From Palaemon carinicauda (lineage: Eukaryota > Arthropoda > Malacostraca > Decapoda > Palaemonidae), in the NCBI RefSeq assembly GCF_036898095.1, contig NC_090735.1:3609271-3673270 (forward strand): a stretch of DNA of 64,000 nucleotides, read 5' to 3'. The position numbers and the translations under genes are program-made. The notes beneath the pieces were generated by a model, which did no database searches, was not told the origin of the DNA, and saw only the letters and a program-made list of their open reading frames with translations. Shown one piece after another: positions 9,101-20,417 of this stretch (within the stretch, counting starts at the first letter, position 1; the number at the start of each line of letters is the position of its first letter).

Positions 9101-12100
9101 TTTTCTGAAACCGCTTCTAAAACGTTTACAATGCTTCAAGAAGACTCAAATCACTGGCAGTTCTTTTCTGAAACAGCTTCTAAAATGTTTGCAATGCTTC
9201 AAGAAGACTCAAATCACTGGCAGTTCTTTTCTGAAACAGCCTCTAAAACGTTTACAATGCTTCAAGAAGACTCAAATCACTGGCAGTTCTTTTCTGAAAC
9301 AGCTTCTAAAACGTTTACAATGCTTCAAGAAGGCTCAAATCACTGGCAGTTCTTTTCTGAAACAGCTTCTAAAACGTTTACAATGCTTCAAGAAGGCTCA
9401 AATCACTGGCAGTTCTTTTCTGAAACAGCCTCTAAAACGTTTACAATGCTTCAAGAAGACTCAAATCACTGGCAGTTCTTTTCTGAAACAGCTTCTAAAA
9501 CGTTTACAATGCTTCAAGAAGACTCAAATCACTGGCAGTTCTTTTCTGAAACAGCTTCTAAAACGTTTACAATGCTTCAAGAAGACTCAAATCACTGGCA
9601 GTTCTTTTCTGAAACAGCCTCTAAAACGTTTACAATGCTTCAAGAAGACTCAAATCTCTGGCAGTTCTTTTCTGAAACAGCTTCTAAAACGTTTACAATG
9701 CTTCAAGAAGACTCAAATCACTGGCAGTTCTTTTCTGAAACAGCTTCTAAAACGTTTACAATGCTTCAAGAAGGCTCAAATCACTGGCAGTTCTTTTCTG
9801 AAACAGCCTCTAAAACGTTTACAATGCTTCAAGAAGGCTCAAATCACTGGCAGTTCTTTTCTGAAACATCCTCTAAAACGTTTACAATGCTTCAAGAAGG
9901 CTCAAATCACTGGCAGTTCTTTTCTAAATCAGCCTTTATAAGGTTTATAATGCTTTTATAAGGGTAAAATCACTGGCAGTTCTTTTCTGAAACAGCCTCT
10001 AAAACGTTTACAATGCTTCAAGAAGACTCAAATCTCTGGCAGTTCTTTTCTGAAACAGCTTCTAAAACGTTTACAATGCTTCAAGAAGGCTCAAATCACT
10101 GGCAGTTCTTTTCGGAAACAGCCTCTAAAACGTTTACAATGCTTCAAGAAGACTCAAATCACTGGCAGTTCTTTTCTGAAACAGCATCTAAAACGTTTGC
10201 AATGCTTCAAGAAGACTCAAATCTCTGGCAGTTCTTTTCTGAAACAGCCTCTAAAACGTTTACAATGCTTTTATAAGGGTAAAATCACTGGCAGTTCTTT
10301 TCTAAAACAGCCTCTATAAGGTTTATAATGCTTCTATAAGGGTAAAATCACTGGCAGTTCTTTTCTGAAACAGCCTCTAAAACGTTTACAATGCTTCAAG
10401 AAGGCTCAAATCACTGGCAGTTCTTTTCTGAAACAGCTTCTAAAACGTTTACAATGCTTCAAGAAGACTCAAATCTCTGGCAGTTCTCTTCTGAAACAGC
10501 TTCTAAAACGTTTACAATGCTTCAAGAAGACTCAAATCACTGGCAGTTCTTTTCTAAAAAAGCCTCTATGATGTTTATAATGCTTCTGTAAGGTTAAAAT
10601 CATTGGCAGTTCTTTTCTGAAACAGCCTTTAAAATGTTTTCAATGCCTCAAGAAGGCTCAAATCACTGGCAGTTCTTTTCTGAAACAGCTTCTTAAACGT
10701 TTACAATACTTCAAGAAGGCTCAAATCACGTGCAGTTCTTTTCTGAAACAGCCTCTAAAACGTTTACAATGCTTCAAGAAGACTCAAATCACTGGCAGTT
10801 CTTTTCTGAAACAGCCTCTAAAACGTTTACAATGCTTCAAGAAGACTCAAATCACTGGCAGTTCTTTTCTAAAAAAGCCTCTATGATGTTTATAATGCTT
10901 CTGTAAGGTTAAAATCACTGGCAGTTCTTTTCTGAAACAGCTTCTAAAACGTTTACAATGCTTCAAGAAGGCTCAAATCACTGGCAGTTCTTTTCTGAAA
11001 CAGCCTCTAAAACGTTTACAATGCTTCAAGAAGACTCAAATCACTGGCAGTTCTTTTCTGAAACAGCTTCTAAAACGTTTACAATGCTTCAAGAAGACTC
11101 AAATCACTGGCAGTTCTTTTCTGAAACAGCTTCTAAAACGTTTACAATGCTTCAAGAAGACTCAAATCACTGGCAGTTCTTTTCTGAAACAGCCTCTAAA
11201 ACGTTTACAATGCTTCAAGAAGACTCAAATCTCTGGCAGTTCTTTTCTGAAACAGCTTCTAAAACGTTTACAATGCTTCAAGAAGGCTCAAATCACTGGC
11301 AGTTCTTTTCTGAAACAGCCTCTAAAACGTTTACAATGCTTCAAGAAGGCTCAAATCACTGGCAGTTCTTTTCTGAAACAGCATCTAAAACGTTTACAAT
11401 GCTTCAAGAAGACTCAAATCTTTGACAGTTCTTTTCTGAAACAGCTTCTAAAACGTTTACAATGCTTCAAGAAGACTCAAATCTCTGACAGTTCTTTTCT
11501 GAAACAGCTTCTAAAACGTTTACAATGCTTCAAGAAGACTCAAATCTCTGACAGTTCTTTTCTGAAACAGCTTCTAAAACGTTTACAATGCTTCAAGAAG
11601 GCTCAAATCACTGGCAGTTCTTTTCTGAAACAGCCTCTAAAACGTTTACAATGCTTCAAGAAGACTCAAATCACTAGCAGTTCTTTTCTGAAACCCGGCC
11701 CTTTAAGGTTTATAATGCTTCTATAAGGGTAAAATCACTGGCAGTTCTTTTCTGAAATAGCCTCTAAAACGTTTACAATGCTTCAAGAAGGTTCAAATCA
11801 CTGGCAGTTCTTTTCTAAATCAGCCTTTATAAGGTTTATAATGCTTCTATAAGGTAAAATCACTGGCAGTTCTTTTCTGAAACAGCCTCTAAAACGTTTA
11901 CAATGCTTCAAGAAGGCTGAAATCACTGGCAGTTCTTTTCTGAAACAGCCTCTAAAACGTTTACAATGCTTCAAGAAGGCTCAAATCACTGGCAGTTCTT
12001 TTCTGAAACAGCCTCTAAAACGTTTACAATGCTTCAAGAAGGCTCAAATCACTGGCAGTTCTTTTCTGAAACAGCATCTAAAACGTTTACAATGCTTCAA

Positions 12101-14600
12101 GAAGACTCAAATCACTGGCAGTTCTTTTCTGAAACAGCTTCTAAAACGTTTACAATGCTTTAAGAAGGCTCAAATCACTGGCAGTTCTTTTCTGAAACAG
12201 CCTCTAAAACGTTTACAATGCTTTAAGAAGGCTCAAATCACTGGCAGTTCTTTTCTGAAACAGCCTCTAAAACGTTTACAATGCTTCAAGAAGACTCAAA
12301 TCACTGGCAGTTCTTTTCTGAAACCCGGCCCTTTAAGGTTTATAATGCTTCTATAAGGGTAAAATCACTGGCAGTTCTTTTCTGAAACAGCCTCTAAAAC
12401 GTTTATAATGCTTCAAGAAGGCTCAAATCACTGGCAGTTCTTTTCTAAATCAGCCTTTATAAGGTTTATAATGCTTCTATAAGGGTAAAATCACTGGCAG
12501 TTCTTTTCTGAAACAGCCTCTAAAACGTTTACAATGCTTCAAGAAGACTCAAATCTCTGGCAGTTCTTTTCTGAAACAGCTTCTAAAACGTTTACAATGC
12601 TTTAAGAAGGCTCAAATCACTGGCAGTTCTTTTCTGAAACAGCCTCTAAAACGTTTACAATGCTTTAAGAAGGCTCAAATCACTGGCAGTTCTTTTCTGA
12701 AACAGCCTCTAAAACGTTTAAAATGCTTCAAGAAGACTCAAATCTCTGACAGTTCTTTTCTGAAACAGCTTCTAAAACGTTTACAATGCTTCAAGAAGGC
12801 TCAAATCACTGGCAGTTCTTTTCTGAAACAGCCTCTAAAACGTTTACAATGCTTAAGAAGGCTCAAATCACTGGCAGTTCTTTTCTGAAACAGCATCTAA
12901 AACGTTTACAATGCTTCAAGAAGACTCAAATCACTGGCAGTTCTTTTCTGAAACAGCCTTTAAAACGTTTACAATGCTTCAAGAAGGCTTAAATCACTGG
13001 CAGTTCTTTTCTGAAACAGCCTTTAAAACGTTTACAATGCTTCAAGAAGGCTCAAATCACTGTCAGTTCTTTTCTGAAACAGCCTTTAAAACGTTTACAA
13101 TGCTTCAAGAAGGCTCAAATCACTGGCTGTTCTTTTCTGAAACAGCCTCTAAAACGTTTACAATGCTTCAAGAAGGCTCAAATCACTGGCAGTTCTTTTC
13201 TGAAACAGCCTTTAAAACGTTTACAATGCTTCAAGAAGGCTCAAATCACTGGCAGTTCTTTTCTGAACAGCCCTTAAAACGTTTACAATGCTTCAAGAAG
13301 GCTCAAATCACTGGCAGTTCTTTTCTGAAACAGCCTTTAAAACGTTTACAATGCTTCAAGAAGGCTCAAATCACTGGCAGTTCTTTTCTGAACAGCCCTT
13401 AAAACGTTTACAATGCTTCAAGAAGGCTCAAATCACTGGCAGTTCTTTTCTGAAACAGCCTTTAAAACGTTTACAATGCTTCAAGAAGGCTTAAATCACT
13501 GGCAGTTCTTTTCTGAAACAGCCTTTAAAACGTTTACAATGCTTCAAGAAGGCTCAAATGACTGGCAGTTCTTTTCTGAACAGCCCTTAAAACGTTTACA
13601 ATGCTTCAAGAAGGCTCAAATCACTGGCAGTTCTTTTCTGAAACAGCCTTTAAAACGTTTACAATGCTTCAAGAAGGCTCAAATGACTGGCAGTTCTTTT
13701 CTGAACAGCCCTTAAAACGTTTACAATGCTTCAAGAAGGCTCAAATCACTGGCAGTTCTTTTCTGAAACAGCCTTTAAAACGTTTACAATGCTTCAAGAA
13801 GGCTTAAATCACTGGCAGTTCTTTTCTGAAACAGCCTTTAAAACGTTTACAATGCTTCAAGAAGGCTCAAATCACTGGCAGTTCTTTTCTGAAACAGCTT
13901 CTAAAACGTTTACAATGCTTCAAGAAGGCTCAAATCACTGGCAGTTCTTTTCTGAAACAGCCTTTAAAACGTTTACAATGCTTCAAGAAGGCTCAAATCA
14001 CTGGCAGTTCTTTTCTGAAACAGCCTTTAAAACGTTTACAATGCTTCAAGAAGGCTCAAATCACTGGCAGTTCTTTTCTGAAACAGCCTTTAAAACGTTT
14101 ACAATGCTTCAAGAAGGCTCAAATCACTGGCAGTTCTTTTCTGAAACAGCCTTTAAAACGTTTACAATGCTTCAAGAAGGCTCAAATCACTGGCAGTTCT
14201 TTTCTGAAACAGCCTTTAAAACGTTTACAATGCTTCAAGAAGGCTCAAATCACTGGCAGTTCTTTTCTGAAACAGCCTTTAAAACGTTTACAATGCTTCA
14301 AGAAGGCTCAAATCACTGGCAGTTCTTTTCTGAAACAGCCTTTAAAACGTTTACAATGCTTCAAGAAGGCTCAAATCACTGGCAGTTCTTTTCTGAAACA
14401 GCCTTTAAAACGTTTACAATGCTTCAAGAAGGCTCAAATCACTGGCAGTTCTTTTCTGAAACAGCCTTTAAAACGTTTACAATGCTTCAAGAAGGCTCAA
14501 ATCAATGGCAGTTCTTTTCTGAAACAGCCTTTAAAACGTTTACAATGCTTCAAGAAGGCTCAAATCACTGGCAGTTCCTTTCTAAATAGGCCTCTATAGC
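6148..14600 (+). repeat. 63-bp minisatellite array, about 134 units
   Basis: The unit is 63 bases, with CTTCAAGAAGGCTCAAATCA, CTGGCAGTTCTTTTCTGAAA and CAGCCTCTAAAACGTTTACA in order. Because 63 is 21 codons, frames stay open over many units. One frame repeats MLQEGSNHWQFF plus SETASKTFT (longest run 8060-9961, 633 codons), and a second overlapping frame runs at 8811-9941. Common variants are GGC/GAC, CAC/CTC and GCC/GCT. The first two change the residue and are as frequent as the silent one, so I see no sign of protein constraint. Variant units with TATAAGGGTAAAATCA recur near 6240, 7310, 8003, 9955, 10271, 10333, 11722, 12352 and 12480. Units from 12950 on use GCCTTTAAAACG and are more uniform. 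No promoter or splice context is seen. Confidence 0.95.
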
Positions 14601-14872
14601 CTCTATAATGTTTATAATGATTCCATAAGGTTAGAATCATTGGCTACACCGCTGCTTGCAGTTACTCAACAGGCTCTTACAACTTTTACAATGGTTCCCC
14701 CTTTCCTCCAAAGCTAAGATTGTATTTTCAAGTGTAAAAAATTTAAAACAGTTTCTGACCTCTCTTGTTATGTGAAGATGCAGTGTCAAAAATTTTATAG
14801 ATTCCGATTTTTATGATCCTAGCTTTTATGATGAAAGGTCGGGGAATAACTCCTAGGATCATACCTGAATTA

Positions 14873-14878
<6 letters not shown>
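14601..14878. other. Right edge of 63-bp array and unique flank
   Basis: One or two decayed units (GCCTCTATAATGTTTATAATG, GGTTAGAATCATTGGC) end near 14655. The rest is unrecognised mixed sequence. Confidence 0.5.
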
Positions 14879-14919
<41 letters not shown>

Positions 14920-15300
14920 CCAGCTAAGCAACAACCCTACTTGGAAAAGCAGGATGCTATAAGCCCAGGGGCTCCAGCGGGGAAAAATATCTCGGTGAGG
15001 AAAGTAAATAAGGAAATAGATACATTACAAGTGAGATAGACAATTAAAATATAATATTATAACAACAGCAACGACATGAAAATAGGCTTTTTCATATATA
15101 AACTATAAAAACTTGAAAAGAAAAATACAAGAGGAAGAGAAATAAGATAGAATAGTGCCCGAGTGTACCTTCAAGCAAGAGAACTCTAATTCAAGACAGT
15201 GTAAAGCCATGGTACAAATGCTATTACGCTACCCAAGACTAGAGAACAATGGCTTGATTTTCTAGTGTCCTGCTAGAAGAGCTGCTTACCATATACAGGA
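14879..15300 (-). mobile_element. AAT-tailed dispersed element (family A)
   Basis: ATT tract at 14879-14915, then CAGCTAAGCAACAACCCTAC, AAAGCAGGATGCTATAAGCC, and the upstream blocks through AGAGAACTCTAATTCAAGAC and GAGAACAATGGCTTGATTTT to AGAGCTGCTTACCAT. Nearly the full common length. Confidence 0.8.
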
Positions 15301-15689
15301 TATAGTGTGAGAACATTATTAAGGGTTTTTAAGGACTAGAAAAGAAAATTGAAAGTTTAAAAAGGTTATGACCGTAGTCTGCTAGTCAAAGCTAGCAGTG
15401 AAACTCAGACCATATTATTCAGAAATTTTAATTCTTATCCTGGTTTCATCCAGAGTGTCTTTTCTCGCCATATCTCTAACCATGCAAAAGGAACAATTTA
15501 TTTTGGGGATTTGTGAGAGTCTTCAGAAAATGATAAACTGAAGAGGTTTTTTGTCGTGAATATTCTTCCCTTTCAGTTTCTGACTTTTTTCAGGGTCTAT
15601 TGTTATCGTTTCCCAATGAACCTGACCTCAGATCGTATTGCTATCGACTTCAGGGCATATTGTTTTCGTCTAACGACGAACCTGACCTC
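15301..15689. other. No feature recognised
   Basis: Mixed sequence. A short phrase (ACCTGACCTCAGA) occurs twice within 70 bases at 15619 and 15681, which hints at a local duplication. No gene seen. Confidence 0.35.
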
Positions 15690-15813
15690 AGAGCTTTTTC
15701 TTGTGTCGTATTTTCAATTTTGCTTTTCCTGTAAGTTTTGTAGCACTTTCGTAAGTCTCCTAACTCATTTCCTAATTAGTATTCCGCTGTTATTATTATT
15801 ATTGTTATTATTA

Positions 15814-15867
<54 letters not shown>

Positions 15868-15960
15868 CTTTACCTGTGTCGTATTTTCAATTTTGCTTTT
15901 CCCGTAAGTTTTGTAGCACTTTCGTAAGTCTCCTAACTCATTTCCTAATTAGTATTCCGC

Positions 15961-15962
<2 letters not shown>
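15690..15962 (+). repeat. Direct duplication flanking an ATT tract
   Basis: The roughly 90-base block GTGTCGTATTTTCAATTTTGC through CCTAATTAGTATTCCGCTG occurs at about 15695-15787 and again at about 15876-15961 with one visible mismatch. The ATT tract at 15789-15866 lies between them. It looks like a tandem duplication of about 180 bases that included the microsatellite. The 123-residue frame here is poly-leucine from ATT and is not a gene. Confidence 0.75.
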
Positions 15963-16002
<40 letters not shown>

Positions 16003-16140
16003 TTGCTAAGTTACAACCCTAGTTGGAAAAGCAGGATGCTATAAGTCTTGGGGCCCCAACAGGGAAAATAGCCCAGTGAGGAAATGAAACGAGGAAACAA
16101 AATATTCTAAGAACAGTAGCAACTTAGTAGTTTGACGTTC
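15963..16140 (-). mobile_element. AAT-tailed dispersed element (family A), short copy
   Basis: ATT tract, TGCTAAGTTACAACCCTAGT, AAAGCAGGATGCTATAAG, AATAGCCCAGTGAGG and TTCTAAGAACAGTAGCAAC. It ends just before an inverted LINE tail, so it was either truncated by or inserted into it. Confidence 0.75.
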
Positions 16141-16145
16141 AGTTA

Positions 16146-16412
16146 TTATCATCATCTCCTCCTACGCCTATTGGCACAAAGGGCCTCGGTTAGATATCCC
16201 TCAGTCGTCTCTATCTTGAGGATATAGATCAATACTTCTCCATTCATCATCTCCCACTTCACGCTACATAGCCCTCAGCCACGTGGGCCTGGGTCTCCCA
16301 ACTCTTCTAGTGCTTTGTGGAGCCCAGTTGAAAGTTTGGGGAACTAATCTCTCTTGGGGAGTGCGAAGAGCATGCCCGAACCATCTCCATCTACCCCTCA
16401 TTATGAGATCAG
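16146..16412 (-). pseudogene. Third LINE-type ORF C-terminal fragment, inverted
   Basis: The reverse complement of the LINE tail at 3-464 is readable as ATCATCATCTCCTCCTACGC, CAAAGGGCCTCGGTTAGAT, CCTGGGTCTCCCAACTCTTC and ACCATCTCCATCTACCCCTC. It encodes the same GRPR, TWLR and GRWRWFGH region with changes. It is 5'-truncated near 16412. Confidence 0.7.
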
Positions 16413-16682
16413 TTATTATACTTGTTAACATATCACATTAGAATTCTTTTACAAATTGACATAAAACTAATACACAACTAACTGATTTAAAAAAAAAAAT
16501 GCGCTTTTCAGGAAATAAAATATTTTTGATACATGAAAATAATGATCAGTTATGATTAAAGTCGTAGAACTTTTACGAATTATGTTGCTGAAATGAGTCG
16601 AGATTTGAGTATTTCATTTGTTAATATGTTGCGTTTCTTCTTATTTGTGGATATTTAATTATGAGGTCTTAATTTCCCCATA
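16413..16682. other. AT-rich DNA, nothing recognised
   Basis: AT-rich sequence with no repeat family or open frame of note. Confidence 0.35.
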
Positions 16683-16714
16683 TTATTAATATTATTATTA
16701 TTATTATTATTATT

Positions 16715-16755
<41 letters not shown>

Positions 16756-17033
16756 TACTACTACTACTACTAGCTAAGCTACAACCCTAGTCGAAAACGG
16801 AAGATGCTATAAGCCCAATGACTCCAACAGGGGAAAAATAGCAAGAAAAATAGCCCAGGGAGGAAAGGAAATAAGGAAATGAATGATAGCAGGAAAAATA
16901 ACCCAGGGAGGAAAGGAAATGAGGAATGAATGATATGAGAAATAATGAACAATTAGATAAAACATTTTAAAAACAGTATCAAGATCAAAGCAGATATTTT
17001 CATATATAAACTATAAAAAAAAACTTAAGTCAG
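16683..17033 (-). mobile_element. AAT-tailed element (family A) with an ACT tract
   Basis: Mixed ATT and (CTA)n tail at 16683-16771, then TAGCTAAGCTACAACCCTAG, GATGCTATAAGCCCAATGAC and two near-repeats of the AAAATAGCCCAGGGAGGAAA block (about 16850 and 16890). It ends near CTATAAAAAAAAACTTAAG. The element at 51025-51382 also has a CTA tract in its tail. Confidence 0.75.
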
Positions 17034-17150
17034 CCTCCTGGGGATAGGGGATATTGGGAGATCTCTTGGGATAGAGGGAGGCCTCTTGGGGATAGGGAGG
17101 GACTGGTTGGAGGAGGCCTCTTGGGGATAGAGGATGGAGGGAGGCTCTCC
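17034..17150 (+). repeat. G-rich short tandem repeat
   Basis: GGCCTCTTGGGGATAG-like words recur at about 17036, 17087 and 17124, mixed with GGGAGG runs. It is a degenerate G-rich minisatellite of about four units. Confidence 0.6.
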
Positions 17151-17270
17151 TATGTAATAAAGGGACGTCTCTATGGTCATGAGAGCCTGTTAGGAACGCG
17201 TTTTAAGTCTCAAGGACTTAATTGTAGCTCTCAACTGCAGGTGTGACGTCATTCTTAAAGTTTAAAGTGA
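17151..17270. other. No feature recognised
   Basis: Short mixed sequence leading into the next CT-spacer array. Confidence 0.3.
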
Positions 17271-17311
<41 letters not shown>

Positions 17312-17343
17312 CAGAAGCTTTCTTATCCATTGCAAAAGATCTT

Positions 17344-17388
<45 letters not shown>

Positions 17389-17426
17389 AGAAGCTTTCTT
17401 ATCCCTTGCAAAAGATCTTATACTCC

Positions 17427-17469
<43 letters not shown>

Positions 17470-17509
17470 CAGAAGCTTTCTTATCCCTTGCGAAAGATCT
17501 TATACACCC

Positions 17510-17546
<37 letters not shown>

Positions 17547-17586
17547 CAGAAGCTTTCTTATCCCTTGCGAAAGATCTTATACACCC

Positions 17587-17624
<38 letters not shown>

Positions 17625-17658
17625 TCGAAACTTTCTTATCCCTTTCTAAAGATCTTAA

Positions 17659-17697
<39 letters not shown>

Positions 17698-17700
17698 CAG
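17271..17700 (+). repeat. (CT)n-spacer minisatellite, six CT tracts
   Basis: Six (CT)n tracts alternate with five spacers whose core is AGAAGCTTTCTTATCCCTTG followed by AAAGATCTTATAC. The period is 70-85 bases. The last spacer is diverged (TATCGAAACTTTCTTATCCC). The spacer differs from those of the CT arrays at 3431 and 33665. The long serine-leucine frames are artefacts. Confidence 0.9.
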
Positions 17701-17774
17701 AAGACATTGCACGAAAAATTTCATGTATCATTACCGAAACATATTGCTCATAAGTGGAGGTGAGAACTTGACTT

Positions 17775-18320
17775 GAATATAAGTAGTATTTTCTAAGAAT
17801 TAGGATATATTTATTTGACTTGAATATTATTTTTTTTTCTATAAGAAAATTATAAGAAGTAGGATATATTTATTGGACTTCAATATTATTTTTTTATAAG
17901 AATTCTGTAAGTATCTTCTAAGATGTAAGATATATTTACTTGACTTGAATATTGTTTTTATGGGAATTTTATTCGAATTTTGTAAGAAGTATGATATATT
18001 TACTTGACTATTATCATTTTCACAATGTTTTAAATATTTCCTAAGAAGAAGAATATATTTACTTGACTTGAATAGTATTTTTATAAGATTTTATTACTAT
18101 TTTCTATGAAGTAAGATATATTTACTTGGCTTTTATATATTTTTTATAAGTATTTCTAAGTAGTAGGATATGATTATTTCACTTGAACGTTTATCTGTTA
18201 TAATAATTTTGTAAGTATTTTCTAAGAAATAGGATATATTCACTTCACTTTGATATTATTTTTATATGATAATTTCATAAGTATTTTCTAAGAAGTAAAT
18301 AGGATATATTTAGTATATTT
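17775..18320 (+). repeat. AT-rich tandem repeat, about eight units
   Basis: A unit of roughly 60-80 bases carries AGGATATATTTATTTGACTTGAATATTA, a T run with TTATAAG, and GTAAGTATTTTCTAAGAAGT. It repeats with many small changes, so the array is old and diverged. Confidence 0.75.
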
Positions 18321-18614
18321 ATAAGGAATGCCTCTAAAAAGAATGCCTCTAAAAAAACGTTAGAGGAAGAGCATGTAAATTTAGGACTCTAACGTTTCTA
18401 TTAAAAAAGAAAAAAAAAAAAGCACGTGTGTGTCCAGTAAAAGTTATACAGTACATAGACTCACTTTACTTTAATATATTTAATATTTTTATATAATAAT
18501 TTCATAAGTATTTTCTAAGAAGTAAGTATGATATATTTCAGTATGTTTATAAGGAACGCCTCTAGAAAAACGTTAGAGGAAGAGCATGTAAATTTTAGGA
18601 CTCTAACATTTCCC

Positions 18615-18649
<35 letters not shown>

Positions 18650-18700
18650 GGTCCAGGTAAAGTTATACAGTACATAGACCCAACATTGAATAGAAGTGCC
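18321..18700 (+). repeat. Direct duplication with internal poly-A
   Basis: The block CGTTAGAGGAAGAGCATGTA, GGACTCTAAC, a poly-A run, then AGTTATACAGTACATAGAC occurs at about 18357-18461 and again at about 18571-18679. The intervening 18462-18550 belongs to the AT-rich unit family before it. The second poly-A tract is longer (about 18618-18646). Confidence 0.75.
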
Positions 18701-18885
18701 ATGTTCAAAATAGATTGGCAGTGCAACTCGTGCATGTTAGACACACTGTGCCACCCCCAGAACATCGTCGTCAATATCGTTGGGACCCAGTGAGCCAATT
18801 TTCAACATTTTATTGGTTTTCGGCAGGGGTAGAACAGAGGTTGAAAACCCCTTTTGATAGAGCTAGCATATCCATTTGAAGGTTT
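18701..18885. other. No feature recognised
   Basis: Mixed sequence between the duplication and a SINE. No gene or repeat assigned. Confidence 0.3.
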
Positions 18886-19475
18886 AAAGGAGGCTCATGA
18901 ATGACAGAGGCAATGGACAGTGACATTGCCCTATCAAGCAGGACAATACCCTAGAGACTGACCATATATACATATGATCAGCGCCCAAGCTAGGACCAAG
19001 GAGGGCCAGGCAATGACTGCTAATGACTTAGCAGATAGGCCTACAGGCAAGGGACAGTGACATTGCCCTATCAAGCAGGGCAATACCCTAGAGACTGACC
19101 ATCTATATATATGATCAGCGCCCAAGGTGGGACCAAGGAGGGCCAGGCAATGACTGCTGATGACTCAGCAGATAGACCTATAGGCTCCCCCAACCCCCCC
19201 CCCCATCCTTAACTCACATCCATGGTGAGACCTAGACTTGAGACTGGCCATATATACATAGCATCAGCGCCCAAGCCCCTCTCCACACGAGCTAGGATCG
19301 AGGAGGGCCAGGCAATGGCAGATAGACTTATAGGCTCCCCCAAACGCCCCATCCTTTGCTCACAAGGATGGTGAGGCTGCAGCGATCAAAGGAAGTAACG
19401 AGTTTGAGCGGGACTCGAACCCCAGTCTGGCTTTCACCAGTCAGGGACATTACCATATCGGCTACCACTACCCAT
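18886..19475 (-). mobile_element. tRNA-like SINE (family B) with internal tandem units
   Basis: Minus-strand family B. The body (ACAGTGACATTGCCCTATCA, CTAGAGACTGACCATATATA, GATCAGCGCCCAAGC, GGGCCAGGCAATG) is present nearly three times, starting about 18915, 19035 and 19235. The head region follows once (GAGCGGGACTCGAACCCCAG, CACCAGTCAGGGACATTACC). On the sense strand the head has GGTTCGAGTCCCGC, a good pol III B box, so a tRNA-derived SINE is the best reading. Confidence 0.75.
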
Positions 19476-19489
19476 TGAAGGTAGAAGGT

Positions 19490-20128
19490 TGGTCAAGGCA
19501 CCAGCCACCTGTTGAGATACTACCGCTAGAGAGTTATTGACCGGCTAGATAGTACTACGTTGCATCCCTCTCTGGTTACGGCTCATTTTTAACGCTTACA
19601 TGTATACTGAATAGTGTAGCTTATTATTTACACATTCTCCTCTTTCCTCATACACCTGACAACACTAAAATAACCGAAAAATTCTTCTTCTCTTAAAGGT
19701 TTAGCCACTGCACTGTCATTCTTCAGTTGATACTTTCCTCTTGGTAAGAGTGGAAGAGATTTTTAGACATGGTAAGCAGGTCTTCTAGGAGAAGGACACT
19801 CCAAAATCAAACCATTGGTTTCTAGTTTTGAGGAGTGCTATAGCCTCTGTACCCTGGTCTTCCACTGTTTTGGGTTAGAGCTCTCTTGCTTGAGGGTACA
19901 CTCGGGCATACTGTTCTATCTAGTTTCTCTTCCTTTTGTTTTTTGAAGTTTTTATTGTTTATATAGGAAATATTTATGTTAATGTTGTTACTATATTTAA
20001 AATATTTTATTTTTCCTTGTTTCCTTTCCTCACTGGGCCATTTTCCTTTTTGGGGCCCCTGGGCTTATAGCATCCTGCTTTTCCAACTAGGGTTGTAACT
20101 TAGCATTTAATGATAATAATATGTATAA
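19490..20128 (+). mobile_element. AAT-tailed element (family A), most complete copy
   Basis: This copy extends further 5' than any other: CAAGGCACCAGCCACCTGTT, GAGATACTACCGCTAGAGAG, CTCTGGTTACGGCTCATTTT, CACATTCTCCTCTTTCCTCA, GTAAGCAGGTCTTCTAGGAG, then the common blocks and a short AAT tail. It gives the order for the whole family, about 640 bases. The duplicated fragments at 27000-27400 match only its 5' third. Confidence 0.85.
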
Positions 20129-20163
<35 letters not shown>

Positions 20164-20417
20164 TCTGGACACTTATTCTTTATTAGATAAGGGAGATTAT
20201 TATTATTAGTATTGTTGATATATTCATTGTAGTATTTTATGTCCACATTGCTTTTTAGCAACTATATCTGCCAGCAGTAGAAAAGGAAAAGTTAGTTCCA
20301 TGACTAAAACATACCCAAGTTTGGTTTCACCTCCCAACCCAAACCTTTTTGATGGACATAATTAATATTCAAATGTCATTTCACCTAACGAAACTGACGA
20401 CATTTTAGTTCCAGTTA
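20129..20417. other. (TA)n tract and unrecognised DNA
   Basis: A short TA-rich tract at about 20112-20164 is followed by mixed sequence with no identified feature. Confidence 0.4.

Noticed and set aside
8060..9961. A 633-residue open frame as a repeat protein gene
   Set aside because: It is produced by a 63-bp unit divisible by three. It starts and stops inside the array, has overlapping open frames on the same strand, and its common variants include many residue changes.
17330..17776. 148-residue serine-leucine frame
   Set aside because: Encoded by CT tracts and a repeated spacer; it is not conserved at other CT loci.
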